Source of the DNA: Curtobacterium herbarum
Lineage (GTDB): Bacteria > Actinomycetota > Actinomycetes > Actinomycetales > Microbacteriaceae
Length of the DNA stretch: 64,000 bases
Reading direction: 5' to 3'
NCBI RefSeq assembly: GCF_016907335.1
Contig: NZ_JAFBBT010000001.1
Location: 1,488,001-1,552,000 of the forward strand
The stretch's first letter is position 1. Every line of letters starts with the position of its first letter. Made by a program: the position numbers and the translations under genes. A model generated the notes under the pieces. It saw nothing but the letters and a program-made list of their open reading frames with translations. It was not told where the DNA came from and searched no databases. Positions 42,334-50,920 of the stretch are shown piece by piece.

Positions 42334-42405
42334 TGCCCCCAGGAGGATTCGAACCTCCGCCCCTGCCTCCGGAGGGCAGTGCTCTATCCCCTGAGCTATG
42401 GGGGC
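42334..42405 (-). tRNA. tRNA-Arg(CCG)
   Basis: Cloverleaf of 72 nt on the minus strand: acceptor GCCCCCA pairs with TGGGGGC and the discriminator is A; D-arm GCTC/GAGC; anticodon stem CTGCC/GGCAG around loop CTCCGGA, giving anticodon CCG (42370-42372, codon CGG); T-arm GGAGG with TTCGAAT. CCA is not encoded. It lies 0.8 kb upstream of argS, which charges it. The DNA between it and the Pls-like gene (42149-42333) has a 16-nt near-repeat (GGGAATGTCA / GGAAATGTCA) just downstream of the tRNA, but no gene. Confidence 0.97.
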
Positions 42406-42569
42406 CCGGGGTGTCACCAACCGTAGCAGGTCCGGACCGGCCCCCTGTACGCGTGTCGGGCCTCCCGGGCGTGCCGCCGCCGGACGGGAGGCGCGTGTCG
42501 GCGCCGCCTCGCGCCTCCGGTCCGACGGTGGTCGGGTGACGTGTCTCGTCGGCCGGGCCGGCCGGGGCG

Positions 42570-43154
42570 TCAGGGGGTCGGCGCGCTGCTCGCGGGTGCG
42601 CCGGCGTCGGGCGCGACGGCGGCGCGGACGGCGTCGACGACGGGCTGGGCGGTGCCGGGTTCGGTGTAGAGGGTGGACGCGGTGTGGATCCAGTAGGGGT
42701 CGGCGAACGCGTCGGCGCGGCCGGTCTTCCCGCTCAGGCTGAAGTACCCCTCGACCGTGTAGGTGGGGACGGAGCCGCCCTGTTCGAAGAGCGCGTCCTC
42801 GAGCTGGGTGAGTTGCTTCTCAGGCAGGTGGGCGACGGCGACGGTCACGGTCACGCTGTCGTCGGTGGTGGACCGCCAGGTGCAGACGCGGCCGTCCTGG
42901 GCCGCGATCTGGGCGACGGGGGAGCCCTTCGTCGGCTTCGGTGAGCGGACGCGCTCGAACCGCTGCCCGTAGACGCTGAACGTGGCGGATGGCACGAGTT
43001 CGGCGCAGGTCTGGCTGACCGGTCGTCCGACGACGCCGGCGGTGGCCGAGGCGGATGGGCGGTCGCTGCCACCGCCGGAGCAGCCGGCGAGGACGAGGGC
43101 GGCGGGCACGACGAGGGCGGCGATGCTGATCGCCCGGAGGCTGCGGGAGGTCAT
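42570..43154 (-). CDS. hypothetical lipoprotein
   Basis: Protein of 194 residues with a signal peptide and lipobox LAGC (Cys about 24) followed by SGGGSDRPS, so it should be anchored to the outer face of the membrane. Two Cys remain in the mature part ([12 protein letters not shown] and [19 protein letters not shown]), which could form a disulfide; this layout resembles DUF3558-like lipoproteins, but I am not certain. The ATG at 43154 has a -10-like CAGGAT 8 nt upstream. It is divergent from argS. Confidence 0.82.
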   Translation of the reverse strand: MTSRSLRAISIAALVVPAALVLAGCSGGGSDRPSASATAGVVGRPVSQTCAELVPSATFSVYGQRFERVRSPKPTKGSPVAQIAAQDGRVCTWRSTTDDSVTVTVAVAHLPEKQLTQLEDALFEQGGSVPTYTVEGYFSLSGKTGRADAFADPYWIHTASTLYTEPGTAQPVVDAVRAAVAPDAGAPASSAPTP

Positions 43155-43162
43155 GACCGACC

Positions 43163-43168
43163 ATCCTG
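43163..43168 (-). promoter_or_regulatory. -10 box of a probable leaderless promoter (lipoprotein)
   Basis: CAGGAT on the minus strand ends 8 nt before ATG 43154. Confidence 0.4.
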
Positions 43169-43213
43169 GTGCATGGGCCCCGGCGTGGTCCGGGCGCTGC
43201 CTGGGTGTCCCGG

Positions 43214-43219
43214 TAGACT
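43214..43219 (+). promoter_or_regulatory. -10 box of a probable leaderless promoter (argS)
   Basis: TAGACT ends 8 nt before GTG 43228. Confidence 0.55.
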
Positions 43220-43227
43220 CGTGCGCC

Positions 43228-44898
43228 GTGACTCCTGCCGAACTCTCCGAAGCGTACCTGTCGATCCTCACGGGCATCGTCGAGCGACGCGGTGCTGCCG
43301 ACACGGTGACGATCGAGCAGTCGCACGTGGCGTTGGAGCGGCCGAAGAACCGCGCGCACGGTGACTGGGCGTCGAACGCGGCCATGCAGCTCGCGAAGCG
43401 CCTGGGCACGAACCCGCGAGAGCTCGCGACGGAGATCGCGGGGGAGCTGACCGAGCTCGACGGTGTCGCGTCGGTGGACGTCGCCGGTCCGGGCTTCATC
43501 AACGTCACGCTCGAGGCAGCTGCGGCGGGCGAGGTCGCGCGCACCATCGTCGACCAGGGCGAGTCGTTCGGTCACGGCGACCTGTACGACGGCGTCCGGA
43601 TCGACCTGGAGTTCGTCTCGGCGAACCCGACCGGTCCGATCCACATGGGCGGTGTCCGGTGGGCCGCGGTCGGCGACAGCCTGGCCCGCGTCTTCCAGGC
43701 GCAGGGTGGCCTGGTCACCCGCGAGTACTACTTCAACGACCACGGCAACCAGATCGACCGGTTCGCCCGCTCGCTGCTGGCGTCCGCGCTCGGTGAGCCG
43801 ACGCCGGAGGACGGCTACGGCGGTGCCTACATCGGCGAGATCGCGGCCCGGGTGCTCGCGACGCTCGAGCCGGGTCTCGCCGTGACGGACCTGCCGCGCG
43901 ACGAGGCGCAGGAGCTGTTCCGGCGCGAGGGCGTCGAGTTCATGTTCACGGACATCAAGCGCTCGCTGCACGACTTCGGCGTCGACTTCGACGTCTTCTT
44001 CCACGAGAACTCGCTGCACGAGTCGAAGGCCGTCGACCGCGCCATCGCCCGCCTGCAGGAGCAGGGCCGGATGTACGAGGCCGACGGCGCGCTGTGGCTC
44101 CGCACGACGGACTTCGGTGACGACCGCGACCGCGTGGTCATCAAGTCGGACGGCGAGCCCGCGTACATCGCCGGCGACCTGGCCTACTACCTCGACAAGC
44201 GCGAGCGTGGCTTCGAGCGGAACCTCATCATGCTCGGCGCGGACCACCACGGCTACGTCGGCCGCATGATGGCGATGTGTGCCGCGTTCGGTGACGAGCC
44301 GGGCAAGAACCTCGAGATCCTCATCGGCCAGCTGGTGAACCTGCTCAAGGACGGCCAGCCGCTCCGGATGTCGAAGCGCAACGGCACGGTCGTGACGATG
44401 GAGGACCTGGTCGACGCGGTCGGTGTCGACGCTGGTCGGTACGCGCTTGTCCGGTTCGCGAGCGACACCGCGATCGACATCGACCTCGACCTGCTCACGA
44501 AGCGGACGAACGACAACCCCGTCTTCTACGTCCAGTACGCCCACGCCCGCACGCAGTCCGTCGCGCGGAACGCCGCCGCGTCGGGGGTCGACCGGTCGGT
44601 GTTCGACGCGTCGCTGCTGACGCACGAGTCGGAGAGCTCGCTCCTCGGTGCCCTCGCCGAGTACCCGCGGGTGCTCCGTCAGGCCGCCGAGCTCCGCGAG
44701 CCGCACCGCATCGCGCGCTTCATCGAGCAGCTCGCCGGGCTGTACCACCGCTGGTACGACTCCTGCCGCGTCACCCCGCTCGGCGACGAGTCCGTGACCG
44801 ATCTGCACCGCACCCGCCTGTGGCTGAACGACGCCACCGGCCAGGTCGTGCGCAACGGTCTCGGGCTGCTCGGCGTCAGCGCGCCCGAACGGATGTAG
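43228..44898 (+). CDS. argS: arginyl-tRNA synthetase
   Basis: Class I synthetase of 556 residues. [21 protein letters not shown] contains the HIGH-motif variant HMGG (about 134-148), and LRMSKRNGT is a KMSKS variant. The N-terminal Add1 domain (about 1-105) includes [22 protein letters not shown]; the C-terminal DALR anticodon-binding domain ends [18 protein letters not shown] 43228 is chosen from the -10 box 8 nt upstream and the normal family length; the longer frame overlaps the lipoprotein promoter. tRNA-Arg lies close by. Confidence 0.96.
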   Translation: MTPAELSEAYLSILTGIVERRGAADTVTIEQSHVALERPKNRAHGDWASNAAMQLAKRLGTNPRELATEIAGELTELDGVASVDVAGPGFINVTLEAAAAGEVARTIVDQGESFGHGDLYDGVRIDLEFVSANPTGPIHMGGVRWAAVGDSLARVFQAQGGLVTREYYFNDHGNQIDRFARSLLASALGEPTPEDGYGGAYIGEIAARVLATLEPGLAVTDLPRDEAQELFRREGVEFMFTDIKRSLHDFGVDFDVFFHENSLHESKAVDRAIARLQEQGRMYEADGALWLRTTDFGDDRDRVVIKSDGEPAYIAGDLAYYLDKRERGFERNLIMLGADHHGYVGRMMAMCAAFGDEPGKNLEILIGQLVNLLKDGQPLRMSKRNGTVVTMEDLVDAVGVDAGRYALVRFASDTAIDIDLDLLTKRTNDNPVFYVQYAHARTQSVARNAAASGVDRSVFDASLLTHESESSLLGALAEYPRVLRQAAELREPHRIARFIEQLAGLYHRWYDSCRVTPLGDESVTDLHRTRLWLNDATGQVVRNGLGLLGVSAPERM

Positions 44899-44900
44899 CG

Positions 44901-45671
44901 GTGTCGTCCGCAGCAGCGCCGGCAACGGGTCGACGCCCGAAGCGCCGCGGCCGGACGCTCGCGATCGTCCTGGTCGTCGTCCTCGTCGTCCTGGCCGTCC
45001 TCGTGGTCGTGGCGGAGTTCGTGCTCCGCGGCGTCGTCGACCGGACGGTCGCGTCGCAGGTCGAGCAGTCGCTGCCGGACGGCACGACGGGCACGGTCGA
45101 CGCGCACGTGCCGGGGATCGTCATCCCGCAGTTGCTCCGCGGCACGCTCGACGACGTCCGGATCACCTCGGACCGGCTGACGGTGGAGGGCATCCCGCTC
45201 GCCGCCGACGTGACGGCGCACGACCTGCCGGTGGACGGCAAGGGTGCGGTGCACGACGTCGACGGCACCGTCCGTCTGGCGTCCGGTGCGGTGAAGGACC
45301 TGGCGAAGTACTCGCCGCTGTTCGAGCGCGTCCGGCTGATCGACGGCGGGGTCGAGCTGCGGGGCAGCGCCTCGGTGCTCGGCTTCCGCATCGGCTACGC
45401 GGCGGACGGGTCGGTGACCGCGCAGTCCGACGGGCGCGGGGTCACGATCACGCCGAAGACGGTCCGGATCACGAACTCCTCGCTCGGGTTGAAGGTCGAC
45501 GACATCCCCGGCGTCTCGGACGTCCCGGTGCCGGTGTGCACGGCGCAGTTCCTGCCGGAGCAGCTTCGGGTGCGCTCGCTCCGGGTGACCTCGGCGGCCG
45601 CGACGGTCCGCATCACGGCCGAGGAGCTGCCCCTCAACGAGGCGGGTCTGCGCACCACCGGCCGCTGCTGA
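44901..45671 (+). CDS. DUF2993 (LmeA-like) membrane-anchored protein
   Basis: Protein of 256 residues. A basic N-terminus and one transmembrane helix (about 19-42) precede an exported domain of about 210 residues with LRGVVDRTVASQVEQSLPDG and repeated IPL/V strands typical of DUF2993. In mycobacteria the family includes LmeA, implicated in mannolipid maturation; function here is unproven. Two Cys near the C-terminal third (PVPVCTAQF and the last residue) are present. The GTG start is 2 nt after the argS stop, so it shares the argS transcript. Confidence 0.85.
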   Translation: MSSAAAPATGRRPKRRGRTLAIVLVVVLVVLAVLVVVAEFVLRGVVDRTVASQVEQSLPDGTTGTVDAHVPGIVIPQLLRGTLDDVRITSDRLTVEGIPLAADVTAHDLPVDGKGAVHDVDGTVRLASGAVKDLAKYSPLFERVRLIDGGVELRGSASVLGFRIGYAADGSVTAQSDGRGVTITPKTVRITNSSLGLKVDDIPGVSDVPVPVCTAQFLPEQLRVRSLRVTSAAATVRITAEELPLNEAGLRTTGRC

Positions 45672-45745
45672 GCGGGCGCCTGGTGCTCCGTCCGGCAGCC
45701 GTCCACAGGCGGCGTCACATGGCCGGGAGGTACGGCGCGGCCGGA

Positions 45746-45751
45746 TAGGAT
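45746..45751 (+). promoter_or_regulatory. -10 box of a probable leaderless promoter (lysA)
   Basis: TAGGAT ends 8 nt before GTG 45760, as at the Pls-like gene. Confidence 0.55.
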
Positions 45752-45759
45752 CGGGTCCC

Positions 45760-47181
45760 GTGAGCGAGAACCCCCTTGCGCCGCCGCGACTGCGGTTCCC
45801 GGCGGACGCCTCCGAGCTGGTGGCCCGCATCTGGCCCGCGTCCGCGACGCGGACCGACGAGGGCATGCTCGCGATCGGTGGGGTCGCCGCCGACGAGCTC
45901 GTCGCCCGCTTCGGTTCCCCGCTGTACGTGGTCGACGAGCGTGACGTGCAGTCGCGTGCCGTCCGTGTGCGGGACGCCTTCACCGACGCCTTCAGTCGGA
46001 TCGGCACGCGGGCGCACGTCTACTACGCGGCGAAGGCCTTCTGGACGACGCACGTCGCCCGGTGGATGGCCGGCGCCGACCTCCGTCTCGACGTCTGCAC
46101 GATGGGCGAACTCGCCGTCGGACTGGCCGCGGGCGTCGACCCGGCGCTGATGGGCTTCCACGGCAACGACAAGTCCGACGCCGAGATCGCGCGTGCCGTC
46201 GCGGTCGGCCTCGGCACGATCGTCCTCGACAGCCACGAGGAGATCGGTCGCGTCGCCCGGATCGCCGCGGACGCCGGGGTCACCCAGCGGGTCCGCATCC
46301 GGATCAACAGCGGGGTGCACGCCTCGACGCACGAGTTCCTGGCGACCGCGCGCGAGGACCAGAAGTTCGGCATCCCGCTGTCCGAGGCGGTGCAGGCCGC
46401 GACCGCCGTCCGCGCCGAGCCCTCGCTCGCCTTCGTCGGGCTGCACTCGCACATCGGCTCGCAGATCTTCGACGACAGCGGGTTCCGCGAGGCCGCCCGT
46501 CGGCTGATGGACGTGCACGCCACGCTGGTCGAGTCGGGCCCGGTGCCGGAGCTCAACCTCGGCGGCGGCTGGGGCATCGACTACACCGAGGCCGACTCCG
46601 CCCTCGAGCCGGAGGACGTCGCCGACGCCCTGGCCGCGATCATCGCCGACGAGTGCTCCGCGCGGGGCATCCCGGTGCCCGAGATCGCGGTTGAGCCGGG
46701 CCGGTACATCGTCGGCCCGCCCGGCGTCACGCTGTACCGCGTCGGCACGATCAAGCCCGTCGCGGTGGACGCCGCGGACGGCACCGGCGCGACCCGCACC
46801 TACGTGTCGGTCGACGGTGGGATGAGCGACAACGTCCGGCCGGCGCTCTACGGTGCCGACTACACGGCCCGGCTCGCCCGGACCTCGGACGCCGACCCGG
46901 TGCTCACCCGGGTGGTCGGCAAGCACTGCGAGAGCGGTGACGTCGTCGTCCACGACGAGTACCTGCCCGGTGACGTGCGCCGCGACGACCTGCTCGCCGT
47001 CGCCGCGACCGGTGCCTACTGCTGGAGCCTCGCGAGCAACTACAACCACGTCGGCCGTCCGCCGGTCGTCGCGGTCGCCGACGGGGCAGCCCGTATCCTC
47101 GTCCGGGGTGAGAGCGTCGACGACCTCCTCGCCCGAGACACGGGCGTCGTGCCGGTACCCGAGACCGGTCCGTCCGCCTGA
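45760..47181 (+). CDS. lysA: diaminopimelate decarboxylase
   Basis: PLP fold-III decarboxylase of 473 residues that converts meso-diaminopimelate to L-lysine. The PLP Lys is in VYYAAKAFW (Lys92); the glycine loop LNLGGGWGIDY, the EPGRYIVG block and the dimer-site HCESGDVV are complete. It is followed by hom after 28 nt, so lysine and threonine genes of the aspartate family form one likely transcript. Confidence 0.96.
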   Translation: MSENPLAPPRLRFPADASELVARIWPASATRTDEGMLAIGGVAADELVARFGSPLYVVDERDVQSRAVRVRDAFTDAFSRIGTRAHVYYAAKAFWTTHVARWMAGADLRLDVCTMGELAVGLAAGVDPALMGFHGNDKSDAEIARAVAVGLGTIVLDSHEEIGRVARIAADAGVTQRVRIRINSGVHASTHEFLATAREDQKFGIPLSEAVQAATAVRAEPSLAFVGLHSHIGSQIFDDSGFREAARRLMDVHATLVESGPVPELNLGGGWGIDYTEADSALEPEDVADALAAIIADECSARGIPVPEIAVEPGRYIVGPPGVTLYRVGTIKPVAVDAADGTGATRTYVSVDGGMSDNVRPALYGADYTARLARTSDADPVLTRVVGKHCESGDVVVHDEYLPGDVRRDDLLAVAATGAYCWSLASNYNHVGRPPVVAVADGAARILVRGESVDDLLARDTGVVPVPETGPSA

Positions 47182-47209
47182 GAACCCGACCCGGAGAGAC
47201 CCCCACCAG

Positions 47210-48517
47210 ATGATCGAATACCGCAACGTCCGCGTCGCACTGCTCGGAGCCGGCTCGGTCGGCTCCCAGGTCGCACGACTCCTGCTCGAGCACGGACCGG
47301 AGCTCGCCACGCGTGCCGGTGCCGGCCTCGAGCTGGTGGGGATCGCCGTGCGTGACGTCGACGCCCAGCGGGATGTCGACCTGCCGCGCGAGCTGTTCAC
47401 GACGGACGCCGGTTCGCTGATCCTCGGAGCCGACATCGTCGTCGAGCTCATCGGTGGCATCGAGCCCGCCCGCACCCTCGTGCTCCAGGCGCTGCAGTCC
47501 GGCGCCGACGTCGTCACCGGCAACAAGGCGCTCCTCGCCACGCACGGCCCGGAGCTCTTCGCCGCGGCCGAGCAGGTCGGCGCACAGCTCTACTACGAGG
47601 CCGCCGTCGCCGGGGCGATCCCGATCATCCGACCGCTGCACGACTCGCTGGCGGGTGACCGCATCGAGCGGATCATGGGCATCGTCAACGGCACGACGAA
47701 CTTCATCCTCGACCTGATGGACCGCGAGGGCGCCACGTTCGCCGACGCGCTGGCCACCGCGACGGAGCTCGGGTACGCCGAGGCCGACCCGACCGCCGAC
47801 ATCGAGGGCTACGACGCCGCGCAGAAGGCCGCGATCTTGGCCTCGATCGCGTTCCACACCTCGGTCCCGCTCGCCGCCGTGCACCGCGAGGGCATCACCT
47901 CCGTCACGATCGAGCAGGTCCGTGCCGCCCGCAAGGCCGGCTACGTCGTGAAGATCCTGGCCACGTGCGAGCGACTCACCGACGCCGACGGCCGCGAGGG
48001 CGTCAGTGCCCGCGTCTACCCGGCGCTGGTGCCGGAGTCGCACCCGCTCGCCAGCGTGCACGGCGCGAAGAACGCGGTGTTCGTCGAGGCCGAGGCCGCC
48101 GGCGACCTGATGTTCTACGGCGCCGGAGCCGGCGGGGTCGAGACGGCCTCCGCGGTCCTCGGCGACCTGGTGTCCGCGGCCCGACGCCACGTCATCGGCG
48201 GGCCCGGGGTCGCCGAGTCGACCCGGTCGGCGCTGCCGGTGTTCCCGATCGGGACCGTCCGCACCCGCTACCAGATCTCGTTGCACGTGTCGGACGCACC
48301 CGGTGTGCTCTCGACCGTCGCCGGGGTGCTCGCGGCCCACGGCGTCAGCGTCGAGACCGTCGAGCAGACCACCACGGGGACCACCGAGGGGACCGCGACG
48401 CTCGTCATCGGCACGCACCTGGCGCGCGAAGCCGACCTGGCCGACACCGTCGCCGCACTCCGGGGCGAGGACGTCGTCCTGGACGTGACCAGTGTCCTGC
48501 GGTTCGTGGGGGCGTAG
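47210..48517 (+). CDS. hom: homoserine dehydrogenase
   Basis: Enzyme of 435 residues reducing aspartate semialdehyde to homoserine, the branch point to threonine and methionine. The NAD(P) motif is [13 protein letters not shown] (about 8-20); the catalytic block [14 protein letters not shown] and [25 protein letters not shown] are diagnostic. A C-terminal ACT domain (about 350-430, [31 protein letters not shown]) suggests threonine feedback inhibition. ATG 47210 has GGAGAG upstream. Its product also feeds metX. Confidence 0.96.
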   Translation: MIEYRNVRVALLGAGSVGSQVARLLLEHGPELATRAGAGLELVGIAVRDVDAQRDVDLPRELFTTDAGSLILGADIVVELIGGIEPARTLVLQALQSGADVVTGNKALLATHGPELFAAAEQVGAQLYYEAAVAGAIPIIRPLHDSLAGDRIERIMGIVNGTTNFILDLMDREGATFADALATATELGYAEADPTADIEGYDAAQKAAILASIAFHTSVPLAAVHREGITSVTIEQVRAARKAGYVVKILATCERLTDADGREGVSARVYPALVPESHPLASVHGAKNAVFVEAEAAGDLMFYGAGAGGVETASAVLGDLVSAARRHVIGGPGVAESTRSALPVFPIGTVRTRYQISLHVSDAPGVLSTVAGVLAAHGVSVETVEQTTTGTTEGTATLVIGTHLAREADLADTVAALRGEDVVLDVTSVLRFVGA

Positions 48518-48592
48518 CGCGACCACGCGCCTCCCGGCACCGCACCGACCACCCGCACGACCCGAACCGACCCGACCCGACCGGATCCAGCC

Positions 48593-48627
48593 AGACCGAT
48601 CCGACCCAGACCGATCCGACCCAGACC
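48593..48627 (+). repeat. 15-bp tandem repeat between hom and thrC
   Basis: Period-15 repeat (AGACCGATCCGACCC) in just over two copies within a longer run of GACC-rich DNA from about 48558. It is the only spacer over 100 nt inside the hom-thrC-thrB cluster, and is probably slippage-prone. Confidence 0.7.
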
Positions 48628-48654
48628 GCCCCACCGGACAGAGAGAGAAGCCTG

Positions 48655-49734
48655 ATGGCCCACCAGTGGCAGGGAGTCCTGCGCGAGTACGCCGACCGAC
48701 TCGACGTGACCGACGCGACCCCGATCGTGACGCTCGGTGAGGGCGGCACCCCGCTCATCCCGGCTCGTCGGCTCTCCGAGCGCACCGGCGCGACCGTGTA
48801 CGTGAAGTACGAGGGCATGAACCCGACCGGTTCCTTCAAGGACCGCGGCATGACGATGGCGATCTCGAAGGCCGTCGAGCACGGCGCGAAGGCCGTCATC
48901 TGCGCCTCGACCGGCAACACCAGCGCCTCGGCCGCGGCGTACGCGACGCACGCCGGCATCACCGCCGCGGTGCTCGTGCCCGAGGGCAAGATCGCGATGG
49001 GCAAGCTCAGCCAGGCGGTCGCCCACGACGCCCAGCTGCTGCAGGTCCAGGGCAACTTCGACGACTGCCTGGACATCGCGCGCGACCTTTCCGCCAACTA
49101 CCCGGTGCACCTGGTCAACTCGGTGAACAACGACCGCATCGAGGGGCAGAAGACCGCCGCCTTCGAGGTCGTCGACGTCCTCGGCGACGCGCCGGACTTC
49201 CACTTCCTGCCGGTCGGCAACGCCGGCAACTACACGGCGTACTCCCGCGGCTACCGCGAGGACGTCGCCTCGGGCCGCTCCACCAAGATGCCGCGCATGT
49301 TCGGGTTCCAGGCGGCGGGCTCGGCCCCGATCGTGCACGGCGAGGTCGTCCGGCACCCGGAGACCATCGCGTCCGCCATCCGCATCGGCAACCCGGCGTC
49401 GTGGAAGTACGCGCTGGAGGCCCGCGAGGAGACCGACGGCTACTTCGGTGCGATCTCGGACGAGGCGATCCTGGCGGCGCACCACCTGCTCTCCGCCGAG
49501 GTCGGCGTCTTCGTCGAGCCGGCGTCGGCCATCGGTGTCGCCGGGCTCCTCGAGCGCGCCGACGCGGGCGTCATCCCGAAGGGCGCGACGGTCGTCATCA
49601 CGGTGACCGGTCACGGCCTCAAGGACCCGCAGTGGGCGCTCCGCACCCAGGACGGCGGCGAGGTCACGCCGACGAGCGTCCCCGTCGACACCGCGGCGAT
49701 CGCGGACGTGCTCGGACTGGTCAGCGCGCGGTGA
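48655..49734 (+). CDS. thrC: threonine synthase
   Basis: PLP fold-II enzyme of 359 residues that converts O-phosphohomoserine to threonine. The PLP Lys is in [12 protein letters not shown] (Lys62), with [13 protein letters not shown] as phosphate/cofactor loop and [15 protein letters not shown] later. This is the shorter actinobacterial/plant-like class. ATG 48655 has the purine-rich AGAGAGAGAAG upstream. thrB overlaps its stop. Confidence 0.96.
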   Translation: MAHQWQGVLREYADRLDVTDATPIVTLGEGGTPLIPARRLSERTGATVYVKYEGMNPTGSFKDRGMTMAISKAVEHGAKAVICASTGNTSASAAAYATHAGITAAVLVPEGKIAMGKLSQAVAHDAQLLQVQGNFDDCLDIARDLSANYPVHLVNSVNNDRIEGQKTAAFEVVDVLGDAPDFHFLPVGNAGNYTAYSRGYREDVASGRSTKMPRMFGFQAAGSAPIVHGEVVRHPETIASAIRIGNPASWKYALEAREETDGYFGAISDEAILAAHHLLSAEVGVFVEPASAIGVAGLLERADAGVIPKGATVVITVTGHGLKDPQWALRTQDGGEVTPTSVPVDTAAIADVLGLVSAR

Positions 49735-50756
49735 CCGCCGATCGCTCGTCCGGACCGGGGGAGGGCATGACCGCCCAGATCGCTGTACCGGCCGGACGGG
49801 CGGTGCGCGTGCGCGTCCCGGCGACGTCGGCGAACCTCGGGCCGGGCTTCGACTCCCTCGGACTCGCGCTCTCGCTCTACGACGAGGTCGTCGTCCGCGT
49901 CCGACCGGAGCCCGGCGCGACCGTCACCATCGACGGTGTCGGCGCGGGCGAGGTCCCGACCGACGACACGAACCTGGTGGTCCGGGCCGTCCGCCGCGGC
50001 CTCGAACACGCCGGGGTCCCGCAGCCGGGGCTCGAGCTGCACGCCACGAACGCCATCCCGCACGGTCGCGGCATGGGGTCCTCGGCGGCGGCCATCGTCG
50101 CCGGGCTGATGGCCGCCCGCGGGCTGCTCGAGGGCGTGGTCGACCTCGACGCGGCGACCCTGCTCACCCTCGCCACCGAGATGGAGGGGCACCCGGACAA
50201 CGTCGCCCCGGCCCTCTTCGGCGGTCTGACGATCGCGTGGATGACGCCGGACGGGCCGGCGCACAAGCGGCTGCTCGTGCACCGCGGTGTCTCGCCGGTC
50301 GTGTTCGTGCCGACGTCGACGCTCTCGACGAAGCTCGCCCGTTCGCTGCAGCCGATGACGGTGCCGCACGAGGACGCCGCGTTCAACGTGTCCCGCTCGG
50401 CGCTGCTCGTCGCGGCGCTCATCCAGAGCCCGGAACTGCTGCTCGCCGCGACCGAGGACCGGCTGCACCAGGCCTACCGGGCGAGCGCGATGCCGGAGAC
50501 CGACGCCCTCATCGGCCTGCTCCGCCAGCACGGTCTGGCCGCGGTCGTCTCGGGGGCCGGGCCGAGCCTCCTGGTCATGGGCAGCGACCCGGCGCAGCGG
50601 CTCGACGCCGCCGAACTGGTCGAGCGACACGCCGAATCCACCTGGCGTCCGCTCATGCTGGCCGTCGATCTGGGTGGTGCTACAGTGAAAGCGCTCCCGA
50701 CGCTCGAAGCCGATCTCGCGCAGGCCTCGACCATCCACGGTCGACCGCCAGCTTGA
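49731..50756 (+). CDS. thrB: homoserine kinase
   Basis: GHMP kinase of 341 residues (from GTG 49731, overlapping the thrC stop as GTGA; ATG 49767 would give 329). [19 protein letters not shown] and the phosphate loop [17 protein letters not shown] are diagnostic, and the third motif [12 protein letters not shown] is present. It makes O-phosphohomoserine for ThrC. The final codons contain the likely rho promoter (TACAGT at 50681). Confidence 0.95.
   Translation: MTADRSSGPGEGMTAQIAVPAGRAVRVRVPATSANLGPGFDSLGLALSLYDEVVVRVRPEPGATVTIDGVGAGEVPTDDTNLVVRAVRRGLEHAGVPQPGLELHATNAIPHGRGMGSSAAAIVAGLMAARGLLEGVVDLDAATLLTLATEMEGHPDNVAPALFGGLTIAWMTPDGPAHKRLLVHRGVSPVVFVPTSTLSTKLARSLQPMTVPHEDAAFNVSRSALLVAALIQSPELLLAATEDRLHQAYRASAMPETDALIGLLRQHGLAAVVSGAGPSLLVMGSDPAQRLDAAELVERHAESTWRPLMLAVDLGGATVKALPTLEADLAQASTIHGRPPA
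50681..50686 (+). promoter_or_regulatory. extended -10 box, probable rho promoter inside thrB
   Basis: TGCTACAGT gives TACAGT with an upstream TGn. The -35 is weak. Transcription would start near 50693, leaving a leader of about 230 nt before rho. Confidence 0.5.
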
Positions 50757-50778
50757 TCCGGTGCGTGGGGCACTTTCT

Positions 50779-50833
50779 CCAGATCACCGTTCTCGGGCCA
50801 GATCATCGTGCCTGGCCAGATCACCGTTCCCGG
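50779..50833 (+). repeat. three tandem 18-19-nt repeats in the rho leader
   Basis: CCAGATCACCGTTCTCGGG (50779-50797), CCAGATCATCGTGCCTGG (50798-50815) and CCAGATCACCGTTCCCGG (50816-50833) follow one another without gap. A small hairpin CGTCGT-CTGA-ACGACG (50836-50851) follows. They are non-coding and lie between thrB and rho; they are C-rich and pyrimidine-biased, so they may take part in Rho-dependent autoregulation (inference). Confidence 0.75.
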
Positions 50834-50920
50834 TCCGTCGTCTGAACGACGCCCGTTGCACGCTGCCACGAGAGCGGTGGAAACTCTCCGCGTTCTGCGG
50901 TCGGAAGGAACAACACCATC

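Noticed and set aside
42460..42492. Hairpin GCCTCCCG/CGGGAGGC between tRNA-Arg and the lipoprotein gene.
   Set aside because: Stem of 8 bp with a 17-nt loop in very GC-rich DNA; the GGGAGGC word also occurs in many coding parts, so it is weak evidence for a terminator.
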